This document shows, piece after piece, positions 1 through 7,576 of a DNA stretch of 15,981 bases (the first letter of the stretch is position 1; each line of letters starts with the position of its first letter). The position numbers were made by a program, and so were the translations under genes. Location of the stretch: assembly GCA_035653295.1 (NCBI GenBank), contig DASRCB010000217.1, positions 1 through 15,981 of the forward strand, in the 5' to 3' direction. The DNA is from DASRCB01 sp035653295 (lineage in GTDB: Bacteria; Acidobacteriota; Terriglobia; Bryobacterales; Bryobacteraceae). The notes beneath the pieces were generated by a model. It saw only the letters and a list, made by a program, of their open reading frames with translations. It was not told the origin of the DNA and made no database searches.

Positions 1-2166
1 ACCCGGCGACGGCCGCAACTGATTCAGATCGTCTTCAATACGAGCAGTCTCTCGATCGCAAGCGCCGACACGCGGATGGCCTGGCATTCCCCCTTCCTGC
101 GGTCCAGGAACACCGATACCGCGGTCATGCTGCTGGTTGCCGCGGTGGTGTTCTTCACCATGAATACGCTGCCGATCGCGACGGTGATTTCACTCACCGA
201 AGGTAAATCCCTGCGGCGCGTGTGGAAAGATTGTTACTTCTGGTCGCTGCCGTACTACCTTTTCGGCGCGGCTGTTGCCGGCGGAACGGCCATCGCCACG
301 CACCGCTACGGCTGGCAGGCGGCGCTGCTGGTGATTCCGCTTGTTTATCTGATCTATAAGTCATACAACCTTTACGTCGGGCGTACCGAGGCGGAGAAGA
401 AACACGCCCAGGAGATGGCGCAGCTGCACCTGCGGACCATCGAAGCGCTGGCGCTGGCGATTGAAGCCAAGGACCACACCACGCACGATCATCTGCAGCG
501 GGTTCAGGTTTACGCTATCGAGATTGGGCGGGATCTGGGTCTGGACGAATCGCAGATCGAGGCGCTGCGCGCGGCGGCGCTGCTGCATGACATCGGCAAG
601 CTGGCGGTTCCCGAGCACATCATTTCGAAGCCGGGGCGGCTCACGCGCGAAGAATTCGACAAGATGAAAATCCATCCCGTGGTTGGGGCGGAAATTCTGG
701 AGCGTGTGAAGTTCCCTTATCCGGTGACCCCGATCGTGCGCGCGCATCACGAGAAGTGGAACGGCTCCGGTTACCCGGATGGTCTGAAGGGTGAGGAAAT
801 TCCGATCGGGGCGCGGATCCTGGCGACGGTGGATTGTCTGGATGCGCTTGCTTCCGACCGGCAGTATCGGCGCGCCCTGCCGCTCGACGAAGCGATGCAG
901 CGCGTGGCGGCCGAATCGGGGATCAGCTTCGATCCGAAGGTGGTGGAGATCCTGCAGCGGCGGTACAAGGAGCTGGAGCGCATGGCGGTGCGCGAAGGCG
1001 CCGCGTCCTCCAAGCTGTCGACCAACGTGAAGGTGGAACGCGGGCTGGAGCCGGCGGCCGGATTCGAACAGGTCCGCAAACCGGGTCAGGCGTCCACCAC
1101 GGCGGAGAAGCGCGTTGACTTCCTGGCCTCCATCGCGGCGGCTCGGTCGGAGGTACAAAACCTGTTCGAGCTGACGAAGGATCTGGGGAACTCACTCAGC
1201 CTGAACGAGACCATGTCGCTGCTGTCGATCCGATTGAAGCGCATGATCCCATACGACGCGATGGCGATTTATGTCCAGAGGGAGAACCTGCTGCGGCCGG
1301 CTTACGTCACCGGCGAGAACTCGCGGCTGTTTTCGTCGCTGGAGATCCCCTTCGGCCAGGGCCTTTCGGGCTGGGTGGCGGAGAACAAGAAACCGATCAT
1401 CAACGGGAACCCGTCCGTAGAGCCGGGATACCTGAATGACCCGGTTAAGTTCACGACCATGCGGTCGGCGCTTGCCGTGCCGCTGATCGGGGTCGGCAAC
1501 ATGACCGCGGTGCTGACGCTCTATCATGTGGAGCGCGACGCGTTCACGCGCGACCATCTGCGGATCCTGATGGCGATCGCGCCCAAGGTGGCGTTGTCGG
1601 TGGAGAACGCGTTGAAGTACCAGCAGGCGGAGAGTTCGGCTGCGACGGACTACATGACCGGTCTTCCGAACGCGCGCTCGCTCTTCTTCCATCTCGACGC
1701 CGAAATCTCGCGGTGCCGCCGCCAGAATACGCCCGTGGCGGTGCTGGTGTGTGACATGAATGGTTTCAAGCAAATCAACGACCGCTTCGGACATCTGACC
1801 GGCAACCGGCTGCTGCGGCGCGTGGCCACAAGCCTGAAGGAATGTTGCCGCGAGTACGACTACGTTGCTCGCATGGGCGGTGACGAATTCGTGCTGGTCT
1901 TCCCGGGCCTGAAGATGGAGACGCTGCAACAGACCATCCAGCGCCTTAGCCAGGCGACTTGCGAGGCCGGGAAAGAGATCACGAATCACGAGATCGTGTC
2001 TCTCAGCATCGGGCATGCTATGTACCCGGAAGACGGAACGGATGCCGAGCAACTACTGAGCGAAGCGGACAAGCGGATGTACGCCGCCAAACAAGAGCAC
2101 AAACAGCAGGCCATGGACAGGCGCGGGTACGACTTCGATACGCAGGCGCTGGCGACGCGCTGGTAG
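1..2166 (+). CDS. Membrane HD-GYP / GAF / GGDEF cyclic-di-GMP signalling protein (5' end outside window)
   Basis: Predicted to turn over the second messenger cyclic-di-GMP at the inner membrane. The frame is open from base 1, so the true start is upstream; the first ATG is at 76 and numbering below counts from it. Hydrophobic segments lie near residues 14-40, 55-75 and 80-95. An HD-GYP phosphodiesterase domain (about 118-305) has HDIGK at 171-175, HH at 224-225 and GYP at 232-234. A GAF sensor domain follows (about 372-515). A GGDEF cyclase domain (about 522-690) has an intact GGDEF at 601-605 and an RxxD inhibitory site (R592, D595) exactly five residues before it. Both catalytic halves therefore look active; which one dominates cannot be read from sequence. 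The stop is 13 bases before the importer genes on the same strand, so co-transcription is possible. Confidence 0.93.
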   Translation, partial: TRRRPQLIQIVFNTSSLSIASADTRMAWHSPFLRSRNTDTAVMLLVAAVVFFTMNTLPIATVISLTEGKSLRRVWKDCYFWSLPYYLFGAAVAGGTAIATHRYGWQAALLVIPLVYLIYKSYNLYVGRTEAEKKHAQEMAQLHLRTIEALALAIEAKDHTTHDHLQRVQVYAIEIGRDLGLDESQIEALRAAALLHDIGKLAVPEHIISKPGRLTREEFDKMKIHPVVGAEILERVKFPYPVTPIVRAHHEKWNGSGYPDGLKGEEIPIGARILATVDCLDALASDRQYRRALPLDEAMQRVAAESGISFDPKVVEILQRRYKELERMAVREGAASSKLSTNVKVERGLEPAAGFEQVRKPGQASTTAEKRVDFLASIAAARSEVQNLFELTKDLGNSLSLNETMSLLSIRLKRMIPYDAMAIYVQRENLLRPAYVTGENSRLFSSLEIPFGQGLSGWVAENKKPIINGNPSVEPGYLNDPVKFTTMRSALAVPLIGVGNMTAVLTLYHVERDAFTRDHLRILMAIAPKVALSVENALKYQQAESSAATDYMTGLPNARSLFFHLDAEISRCRRQNTPVAVLVCDMNGFKQINDRFGHLTGNRLLRRVATSLKECCREYDYVARMGGDEFVLVFPGLKMETLQQTIQRLSQATCEAGKEITNHEIVSLSIGHAMYPEDGTDAEQLLSEADKRMYAAKQEHKQQAMDRRGYDFDTQALATRW

Positions 2167-2179
2167 GCCGGGCGGCGGG

Positions 2180-3085
2180 GTGAAGAGCGGCAACCGCGCT
2201 GCCGATAAGCAATGTGTGTGGCTGCGTTTCCTGTCGGCCCAGATTCTGCGCGCGGTTCTGATCACGCTCATCGCCGGGCTGTTCGGAGCAGTGCTGGTGC
2301 GCTTCAGCCCCGGATTCGACAGTGACGAGCGGGATCTCGACATGCGCCTGAGTGCGGCCACCCATCGCGCCGACGCGCGCGCTCGCGCCGCCGAGCACGA
2401 TGTCCTTGCGTTCTATGTTTCGTGGCTCGGCGCGGCGGCGCATGGCGAGTTCGGGCAATCGCGGTCGATGAACCGCCCCGTTCGTGAACTGCTTGCCGAA
2501 CGATTGCCGGTTACGGCGCGGCTGATGGCCGCTGGCGGGCTGCTCGGTCTTATGGCAGGACTTCTGGGCGCCGGCATAGCCGTGGGCCGCCGCTCGCGAA
2601 TCGCAGAGAACATCCTCGGTCCCGGAAGCGGGCTGCTGTTATCGGCGCCTCCCGCCGTTACGGCGTTGCTGCTGCTTTGGCTCGATTACGATCCGGCGCT
2701 GGCCATCGCCATTGCCGTTTGCCCGTACGTATTTCGGTACGCGTTCGGCTTGTTGCGGGAATCGGCGTCGGCCCTGCACGTCACGGGCGGTCGAGCGCGC
2801 GGTGTGGGCGAGGTGCGGCTCTTCTTCAGCCATATTCTTCTGCCCGTGGCGCCGCAGCTCGCGTCCGTGGCAACCATTAGCGCGGCGGTCGCCTTCGGGG
2901 CGGCGATTCCGGTGGAGGTCATCTGTGATCGCGCGGGTGTGGGTCAGTTGGCATGGCAGGCGGCCCTTGGCCGCGACATGCCGGTTCTGGTGGCGGTAAC
3001 TCTGTTGATCACGCTCATGATCGTCGCCGTGAATGCGTTTTCCGAGGTGGTGCTGGTTATGTGCTCGCGGGAGCCCCGGACATGA
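2180..3085 (+). CDS. ABC importer permease, DppB/OppB type
   Basis: First transmembrane subunit of a peptide/nickel-class ABC importer in the inner membrane. It has one N-terminal membrane segment (about 22-40), a soluble loop and then about five more (near 113-135, 150-168, 172-190, 226-246, 268-288), the usual DppB layout. The loop carries the family's GxxGxS...RPVxxLLxERLPVT pattern (about 89-112). The cytoplasmic loop that contacts the ATPase lies near 196-222 and is centred on a Gly-Gly pair. Length, 301 residues, is near the family norm. The start is a GTG without a clear Shine-Dalgarno sequence, so the exact start is uncertain. The stop overlaps the next gene's ATG (ATGA, 3082-3085). 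Its substrate is unknown. Confidence 0.88.
   Translation: MKSGNRAADKQCVWLRFLSAQILRAVLITLIAGLFGAVLVRFSPGFDSDERDLDMRLSAATHRADARARAAEHDVLAFYVSWLGAAAHGEFGQSRSMNRPVRELLAERLPVTARLMAAGGLLGLMAGLLGAGIAVGRRSRIAENILGPGSGLLLSAPPAVTALLLLWLDYDPALAIAIAVCPYVFRYAFGLLRESASALHVTGGRARGVGEVRLFFSHILLPVAPQLASVATISAAVAFGAAIPVEVICDRAGVGQLAWQAALGRDMPVLVAVTLLITLMIVAVNAFSEVVLVMCSREPRT
3069..3073 (+). promoter_or_regulatory. Ribosome binding site of the second permease
   Basis: GGGAG lies eight bases before the ATG at 3082, inside the end of the previous gene. It decides the start at 3082 over the in-frame start at 2953, because it sits on the ATGA overlap and translation from 3082 gives a normal DppC N-terminus. Confidence 0.65.
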
Positions 3086-3888
3086 ACCGCTGGATTCGCC
3101 GCACGGCTCTGGTTCTGCTTGCCTTGCTGGCCATCGCGGCGGTCGTATCCCTGTGGCTGCCCGGTTCGGCCGCCGTGCAGTACCGGGACGCCATTGACGC
3201 GGTTCCTTCGGCGCGTTTTCCGCTGGGTACGGACGAGCTGGGGCGCGATCGTCTTGCGCAATTGCTGTGCGGCATCCGCATATCCTTCCTGCTGGCGCCC
3301 GCCGCGGCTCTTTTTTCGACACTGATTGCGGCGCTGATTGGGGGAACGGCGGGCTGGTGCGGCGGGCGGATCGAGTGGCTGTTCATGGTTGTGGCGGATG
3401 TCTTTGTGTCGCTGCCCTGGTTGTTCCTGCTGATTACGGTGCGCGCCATTCTTCCGCTCGACGTGAGCGCGGCGGTATCGATCGTGGTTACGTTCCTGCT
3501 GCTGGGGATCCTGGGCTGGGCGGCGCCGGCGCGAGTGGTCCGGGCGCGCGCGCGAGCCATCCGGCAGTCGGAATACGTGCTGTACGCACGTGCGTGCGGG
3601 GCGGGAAGAGCCCGATTATTCGTGCGCCAGCTGATTCCGGACCTGCGCTCCATTCTCGCGGCGCAGTTCTGGATCTGCCTGCCGGTGTACGTCATCAGCG
3701 AGGCGAATCTCGGGCTGCTGGGGCTTGGGGTCACCGACCCGCTGGTTTCCCTCGGCGGTATGGTGCGCGCGCTGCAGAGCCAGACGGCGTTTTTTGCGCG
3801 GCCGTGGATCCTTGCGCCCGCCGCGGTGCTGGTGCTTGCGCCGGCCTGCCTGCACTTCGCACGCCTCGGGGAGGACAGGGCATCATGA
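3082..3888 (+). CDS. ABC importer permease, DppC/OppC type
   Basis: Second transmembrane subunit of the importer, pairing with the upstream permease. The 268-residue protein has an N-terminal membrane segment (about 8-26) followed by the DppC hallmark GTDELGRD at 49-56. More membrane segments follow near 67-92, 100-122, 128-148, 187-207 and 241-258. The EAA loop, which couples to the ATPase, is at about 164-186 (ARACGAGRARLF). The reading frame is open further upstream, but those residues read like a shadow of the first permease and lack family motifs, so the ATG at 3082 is preferred. It overlaps both neighbours by four bases (ATGA), a strong sign of coupled translation and fixed stoichiometry. 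Confidence 0.93.
   Translation: MNRWIRRTALVLLALLAIAAVVSLWLPGSAAVQYRDAIDAVPSARFPLGTDELGRDRLAQLLCGIRISFLLAPAAALFSTLIAALIGGTAGWCGGRIEWLFMVVADVFVSLPWLFLLITVRAILPLDVSAAVSIVVTFLLLGILGWAAPARVVRARARAIRQSEYVLYARACGAGRARLFVRQLIPDLRSILAAQFWICLPVYVISEANLGLLGLGVTDPLVSLGGMVRALQSQTAFFARPWILAPAAVLVLAPACLHFARLGEDRAS
3868..3874 (+). promoter_or_regulatory. Ribosome binding site of the solute-binding protein
   Basis: GGGGAGG stands ten bases before the ATG at 3885 and is the strongest Shine-Dalgarno match in this operon. It supports the start at 3885, which gives a signal peptide, over the much longer upstream extension of the frame to 3267. A strong site here fits the high level usually needed for a binding protein. 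Confidence 0.7.
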
Positions 3889-5486
3889 TTCAACGATCGG
3901 CAATCTGCGCCGCGTCACTGCTGCTGCTGGCCTTCACCAGCGGTCCGCCGGACACGGAACTGCGCCTCTGCCTGCGCTCGGAGCCACGCACATTCGATCC
4001 ACTGCTGGTGGAAGACGAGAGCTCGGAAACCATTCGTTACCTGACGAGCGGCGTGCTGGTGAGGCTGAACCGTGCGACGCAGCAGGTCGAGCCGGAACTG
4101 GCGACGTCGTGGAAGATCCTCGATGGCGGGCGGCGCATCGATTTCCAGCTCCGGCCGGGCGTGCGATTTTCCGATGGATCTCCTTTCACCGCCGTGGATG
4201 TCGCCTACACGATACGCCGGGTCATCGATCCGAACGTACATGCGTCCATTGGCGACGGATTCCGGACCGGCGACGGCAGCGTTCGCACGGTGGTGCGTTC
4301 GCCGGAGTCGATCAGTGTCATCTTTCCCGCGCCGTTCGCGCTGCTGCCGACGATTTTCGACCAACTGGCGATTGTGCCGGCCAACGCGCCGGCCGGCGAG
4401 AAGGCTGTGCTCGGGCCATTCATGGTAGCGGATTACAAAGCCGGAAACTACGTGTTGTTGCGGCGAAATCCCAATTACTGGAGACGCGACGAGGCCGGAC
4501 ATCCACTGCCCTACATCGGGTCGGTGCGCCTGCTGATACAGCAGAATCGGGATCTCGAGCTGATGCGATTCCGCCGCGGCGAAATCGACATGATTTCGAA
4601 GCTCGATCCGGAACTGTTCGATCGGATTGCTCCGGAGAGCCACGGCCGGGCGCGCGACGCCGGTCCGGGACTGGACAGTGTCGTGTTCTGGTTTAACCAG
4701 TCGCAGGCGGCCCCAATTCCGGAGTGGAAGAAGAGGTGGTATACGTCCGCGGCATTCCGCCGGGCGGTGTCGATGGGCATCAACCGGGCCGATTTGTGCC
4801 GGCTGGTGTGGAGGGGCCATGCGGTGCCGGCGGCTGGGCCTGTCTCCCCCGCTAACCGCGCCTGGGTGAATGGCGCAATCAAGCCGGATGCATATTCTCC
4901 CGCGGCGGCGACCGCCTCCCTGGAGCGGGACGGGTTCCACCTGAAGGGCGGAACACTGTACGACCGCGACGGGCACGCGGTGGAGATCTCGCTGATCAGC
5001 AATGCCGGCAACCCGCTGCACGAGCGCGCCATGGCGATGATTCGCCAGGACCTGGCGAAGATCGGCATCCGCGTCACCATCGTGGTCCTCGATTTTCCTT
5101 CGGTAATCGAGAGAATCACGCGCACCTTCGATTACGAAGCGTGTCTGCTGCCGATGCTTCCTGAACTGGACCCGCAAACGCAGCAGAACATGTGGCTCAG
5201 CGCAGGTGAAAACCATCCGTGGAATCCGGCCGAGAAATCGCCGGCGACGGCATGGGAGGCGGAGGTGGACCGGCTCATGAGAGCACAGGCCGCGGATACA
5301 AACCAACAGAAACGAAAGGCGGCATTCGACCGTGTTCAACAGATCCTCGCCGAACAGCAGCCGATGATCTGCCTGGTGCATCCTGACGTGCTGCTGGTAA
5401 CGGGGCCGCGCGTGCGCAATGCCGCTCCGGCCATCATCCGGCCGCAGCTGCTTTGGAACGCCGATCGCCTGCAAGTCGCGCCATGA
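3885..5486 (+). CDS. Extracellular solute-binding protein, family 5 (peptide/nickel type)
   Basis: Captures the substrate outside the inner membrane and delivers it to the two permeases. The 533-residue protein begins with a hydrophobic signal (about 5-18, ending near AFTSG) and has no lipobox cysteine at the likely cleavage point, so it is predicted to be a free periplasmic protein. Family 5 features follow: a RTFDPL segment near 35-40, ELATSW and IDFQLRPGVRFSDG near 71-98, ADVAYTIRR-like VDVAYTIRR soon after, RNPNYWR in the middle, and a Dpp-like C-terminal lobe. Family members bind oligopeptides, dipeptides, nickel, haem or sugars, and no residue I can see settles which. The start is at the ATGA overlap with the permease; the stop overlaps the ATPase in the same way (5483-5486). 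Confidence 0.93.
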   Translation: MIQRSAICAASLLLLAFTSGPPDTELRLCLRSEPRTFDPLLVEDESSETIRYLTSGVLVRLNRATQQVEPELATSWKILDGGRRIDFQLRPGVRFSDGSPFTAVDVAYTIRRVIDPNVHASIGDGFRTGDGSVRTVVRSPESISVIFPAPFALLPTIFDQLAIVPANAPAGEKAVLGPFMVADYKAGNYVLLRRNPNYWRRDEAGHPLPYIGSVRLLIQQNRDLELMRFRRGEIDMISKLDPELFDRIAPESHGRARDAGPGLDSVVFWFNQSQAAPIPEWKKRWYTSAAFRRAVSMGINRADLCRLVWRGHAVPAAGPVSPANRAWVNGAIKPDAYSPAAATASLERDGFHLKGGTLYDRDGHAVEISLISNAGNPLHERAMAMIRQDLAKIGIRVTIVVLDFPSVIERITRTFDYEACLLPMLPELDPQTQQNMWLSAGENHPWNPAEKSPATAWEAEVDRLMRAQAADTNQQKRKAAFDRVQQILAEQQPMICLVHPDVLLVTGPRVRNAAPAIIRPQLLWNADRLQVAP

Positions 5487-6301
5487 ATCCGCTGCTGGAC
5501 CTTCACATCACTGTCAGCTATCCGGGCCGCCCGGAGGTGCTAAGCGACGTGCGTCTGGAGGTTGGGGCCGGCGAGATCGTCGGGCTTGCGGGTGAGAGCG
5601 GCTCGGGGAAGAGCACGATCGCACTGGCTGTTCTGCGGCTGCTGGACTGGAAGCGCGCCACCGTATGTGGGCGCATCCTGTTCGACGGCCGCGATCTGCT
5701 GCGGCTCGGGGAGCGCGAAATGCGCTACGTTCGCGGGCGGGAGATCGCGCTGGCGCCGCAGAGCCCTCTGGCTTCGCTGAATCCGGCGCTGCGCATCGGG
5801 GCGCAACTCCGTGAGGCGTGGAGAGCACACCAGCGCAGCGGGGACTGGAAGGGCCGAGCGCGGGAGTTGTTCGAGCGGGTTCGTCTTCCCTCCGATGACG
5901 AGTTTCTTCGCCGCTGGCCGCGGCAGTTGAGCGTCGGTCAGGCGCAGCGCGTGCTGATCGCGATGGCCGTGCTGCATGGCCCGCGCCTGCTGATCGCCGA
6001 CGAACCGACCAGCGCGCTGGACGCCATCACTCACGCAGAAACGCTGGAACTGTTCCGCTCGCTGGCTCGCGAGCTGAACATGGCCCTTCTGTTCATTTCG
6101 CACGATCTTCTCGCGACCGGGTCTTTGTGCGACCGCATCGCGGTGCTTTCAAAGGGCCGAATCGTGGAGTGCGGCGCCACGGCTGAGATCTTCCGCGCTC
6201 CACAGCACGCCTATACTCGCGCTCTGCTGGCGGCCATCCCGCGACTGCCCGCGCTGGAAACGGAGCGATCCGTACAGGCGCTCGCCGAAGTGCTGTCGTA
6301 G
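5483..6301 (+). CDS. ABC importer ATPase, DppD/NikD type
   Basis: Cytoplasmic ATPase that powers the importer. All nucleotide-binding motifs are present in order: Walker A GESGSGKST at 37-45, Q-loop Q93, signature at 149-153, Walker B with D163 and E164, and the switch histidine H197. The signature reads LSVGQ instead of LSGGQ. The C-terminal peptide-transporter extension is recognisable (HAYTRALL, about 222-229). At 272 residues it is short for DppD or OppD (about 320-330) and closer to NikD. The ATG at 5483 sits on the ATGA overlap; the TTG ten codons upstream lies inside the binding-protein gene. No second ATPase follows, so this subunit may act as a homodimer or pair with one encoded elsewhere. 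Confidence 0.92.
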   Translation: MNPLLDLHITVSYPGRPEVLSDVRLEVGAGEIVGLAGESGSGKSTIALAVLRLLDWKRATVCGRILFDGRDLLRLGEREMRYVRGREIALAPQSPLASLNPALRIGAQLREAWRAHQRSGDWKGRARELFERVRLPSDDEFLRRWPRQLSVGQAQRVLIAMAVLHGPRLLIADEPTSALDAITHAETLELFRSLARELNMALLFISHDLLATGSLCDRIAVLSKGRIVECGATAEIFRAPQHAYTRALLAAIPRLPALETERSVQALAEVLS

Positions 6302-6313
6302 CGATATCATCGC
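6301..6313 (+). repeat. Short inverted repeat just before the SIMPL gene
   Basis: GCGAT and ATCGC flank the three bases ATC, starting at the last base of the ATPase stop codon and ending three bases before the ATG of the next gene. It is too weak for a terminator and has no T-run. It could be a small operator or an mRNA hairpin near the start, or chance. Confidence 0.3.
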
Positions 6314-6316
6314 AGC

Positions 6317-7012
6317 ATGACGAGGGTGATACCCGTGCTGGCGCTGATCTGCGTCAGCGCAGGCGCACAGGACAGCGCGCATGCGCCGAAGAGTACTGTC
6401 CGGGCGACCGGCGAGGCGACGGTCACCGCCGTCCCGGACCAGGCGCGAATCAGCATCGGCGTAGTGAACCAGGCAGCGACGGCGGACAAGGCCGCAGCGG
6501 CCAACGCGCAGCAGTCGGATGCCGTGATTAAACAATTACGCGGCCTGCTCGGTTCGAACGCAGAGATCAAGACCATCAACTATTCGATCAGCCCGGACTA
6601 CAACTTCAATGGCGGCCGCCAGAAGATCACCGGCTATACGGCGAATAACACGGTCCGCGTTCGGATCGACGATCTGAAGGATGTGGGACGCGTTATCGAT
6701 GCCGTGGCGGAGAACGGTGCGAACACAATCAGCGGGATCCAGTTCACGCTCAGGGATGAACGCGCTGTCCGCATCGAAGCACTGCGGCGGGCGGCGGCGC
6801 AGGCGAAAGCCAACGCCGAAGCCATCGCCTCCGCCATGGGACTCCGCGTGGTTGGCGTGATTTCGGCGGAAGCGGGCGAACCCAGCATGCCCCATCCGGT
6901 TTTCGCCATGGCTGCGATGCGGGCGGCGCCTGGGGGCGCTCCCACGCCGGTGGAGGCGGGCACGCTGGATGTAGGCGCGGTGGTGACAGTGACCCTCGAA
7001 GTCACGCAGTAA
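6317..7012 (+). CDS. Secreted SIMPL-domain (DUF541) protein
   Basis: A 231-residue protein of the SIMPL/DUF541 family, whose molecular role is poorly defined; members are periplasmic or outer-surface and some are linked to oxidative stress. It opens with a signal peptide (about 1-18, ending in SAGAQ). The mature part shows the family's ATGEATVTAVPDQA start (about 31-44), a helix with many alanines, the TINYSISPDY strand, the GYTANNTVRVRI strand and the RRAAAQAKANAEAIA helix. The ATG at 6317 is 15 bases after the ATPase stop, so it may be read with the importer genes, although functional linkage is not evident. No Shine-Dalgarno sequence is visible. Its 3' end overlaps nadD on the other strand by 11 bases. 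Confidence 0.9.
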   Translation: MTRVIPVLALICVSAGAQDSAHAPKSTVRATGEATVTAVPDQARISIGVVNQAATADKAAAANAQQSDAVIKQLRGLLGSNAEIKTINYSISPDYNFNGGRQKITGYTANNTVRVRIDDLKDVGRVIDAVAENGANTISGIQFTLRDERAVRIEALRRAAAQAKANAEAIASAMGLRVVGVISAEAGEPSMPHPVFAMAAMRAAPGGAPTPVEAGTLDVGAVVTVTLEVTQ

Positions 7013-7574
7013 ACGGCCAGTCGTAGAGACCGTGCCGGACAATATACTCGGCTGCCGCGGGCGGCAGTTCGGGCGGGATCTCGCCGGCGGCAAGATGATT
7101 TCGGATGTCGGATGACGATATCGGCAGCGCCACTGTGTCGAGCCTGCGCACGCGCGCGCCGTCCGGCGTCTCATAGCTGTGGCCGGGGCGGGTGACCACA
7201 ATAAAGCCGGTCTGCGCGACAACGTCCCGCCAGCGATACCAGGACCGGATCTCGGCGAAAGCGTCCGCTCCGATGATGAACCACAAATCGGATGTTTCGC
7301 GGCGAAGCTTCTCGATGGTCTGAACAGAGTAGCTTTTCTGCTCACCTTCCTCTAGCCGGGAGGGCTCGAAACGCGGGTCGCCGCCGCAGGCCAGTTCCAC
7401 CATCCGATAGCGATCCTCATAACTGGCGCAGGTCTTTTCCGCTTTATGGGGCGGACGTGCAGCGGGCACGAACAGAATGCGCTCGAGATGGTATTGATCC
7501 GCCGCTTCGCGCGCGACTGTCAGATGCGCGTTGTGGATGGGGTCGAAAGTTCCCCCGAAGATGGCCGTGCTCAC
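7002..7574 (-). CDS. nadD: Nicotinate-nucleotide adenylyltransferase
   Basis: Cytoplasmic enzyme of NAD synthesis that joins nicotinate mononucleotide to AMP from ATP. The N-terminus has the nucleotidyltransferase motif GGTFDPIHNAHL with both histidines of the HxxH element. The C-terminal part has the second motif SSSDIR, and the ends of the family pattern are visible as PHK and FIIGAD. I chose the GTG at 7574, which gives 190 residues (typical) and begins three residues before IFGGTFDP. The frame remains open to 7700, but that stretch only overlaps the end of pyrC. The gap to pyrC is two bases, so translation is probably coupled. It is the last gene of the minus-strand run. Confidence 0.95.
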   Translation of the reverse strand: MSTAIFGGTFDPIHNAHLTVAREAADQYHLERILFVPAARPPHKAEKTCASYEDRYRMVELACGGDPRFEPSRLEEGEQKSYSVQTIEKLRRETSDLWFIIGADAFAEIRSWYRWRDVVAQTGFIVVTRPGHSYETPDGARVRRLDTVALPISSSDIRNHLAAGEIPPELPPAAAEYIVRHGLYDWPFTA

Positions 7575-7576
7575 GA

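Noticed and set aside
3267..3884. Upstream extension of the solute-binding protein frame
   Set aside because: This part overlaps the second permease, reads as a shadow, and a signal peptide with a strong ribosome site begins at 3885.
3915..5474. Minus-strand frame of 519 codons within the solute-binding protein gene
   Set aside because: It mirrors the binding protein gene, is rich in His, Arg and Gln, and shows no family motif.
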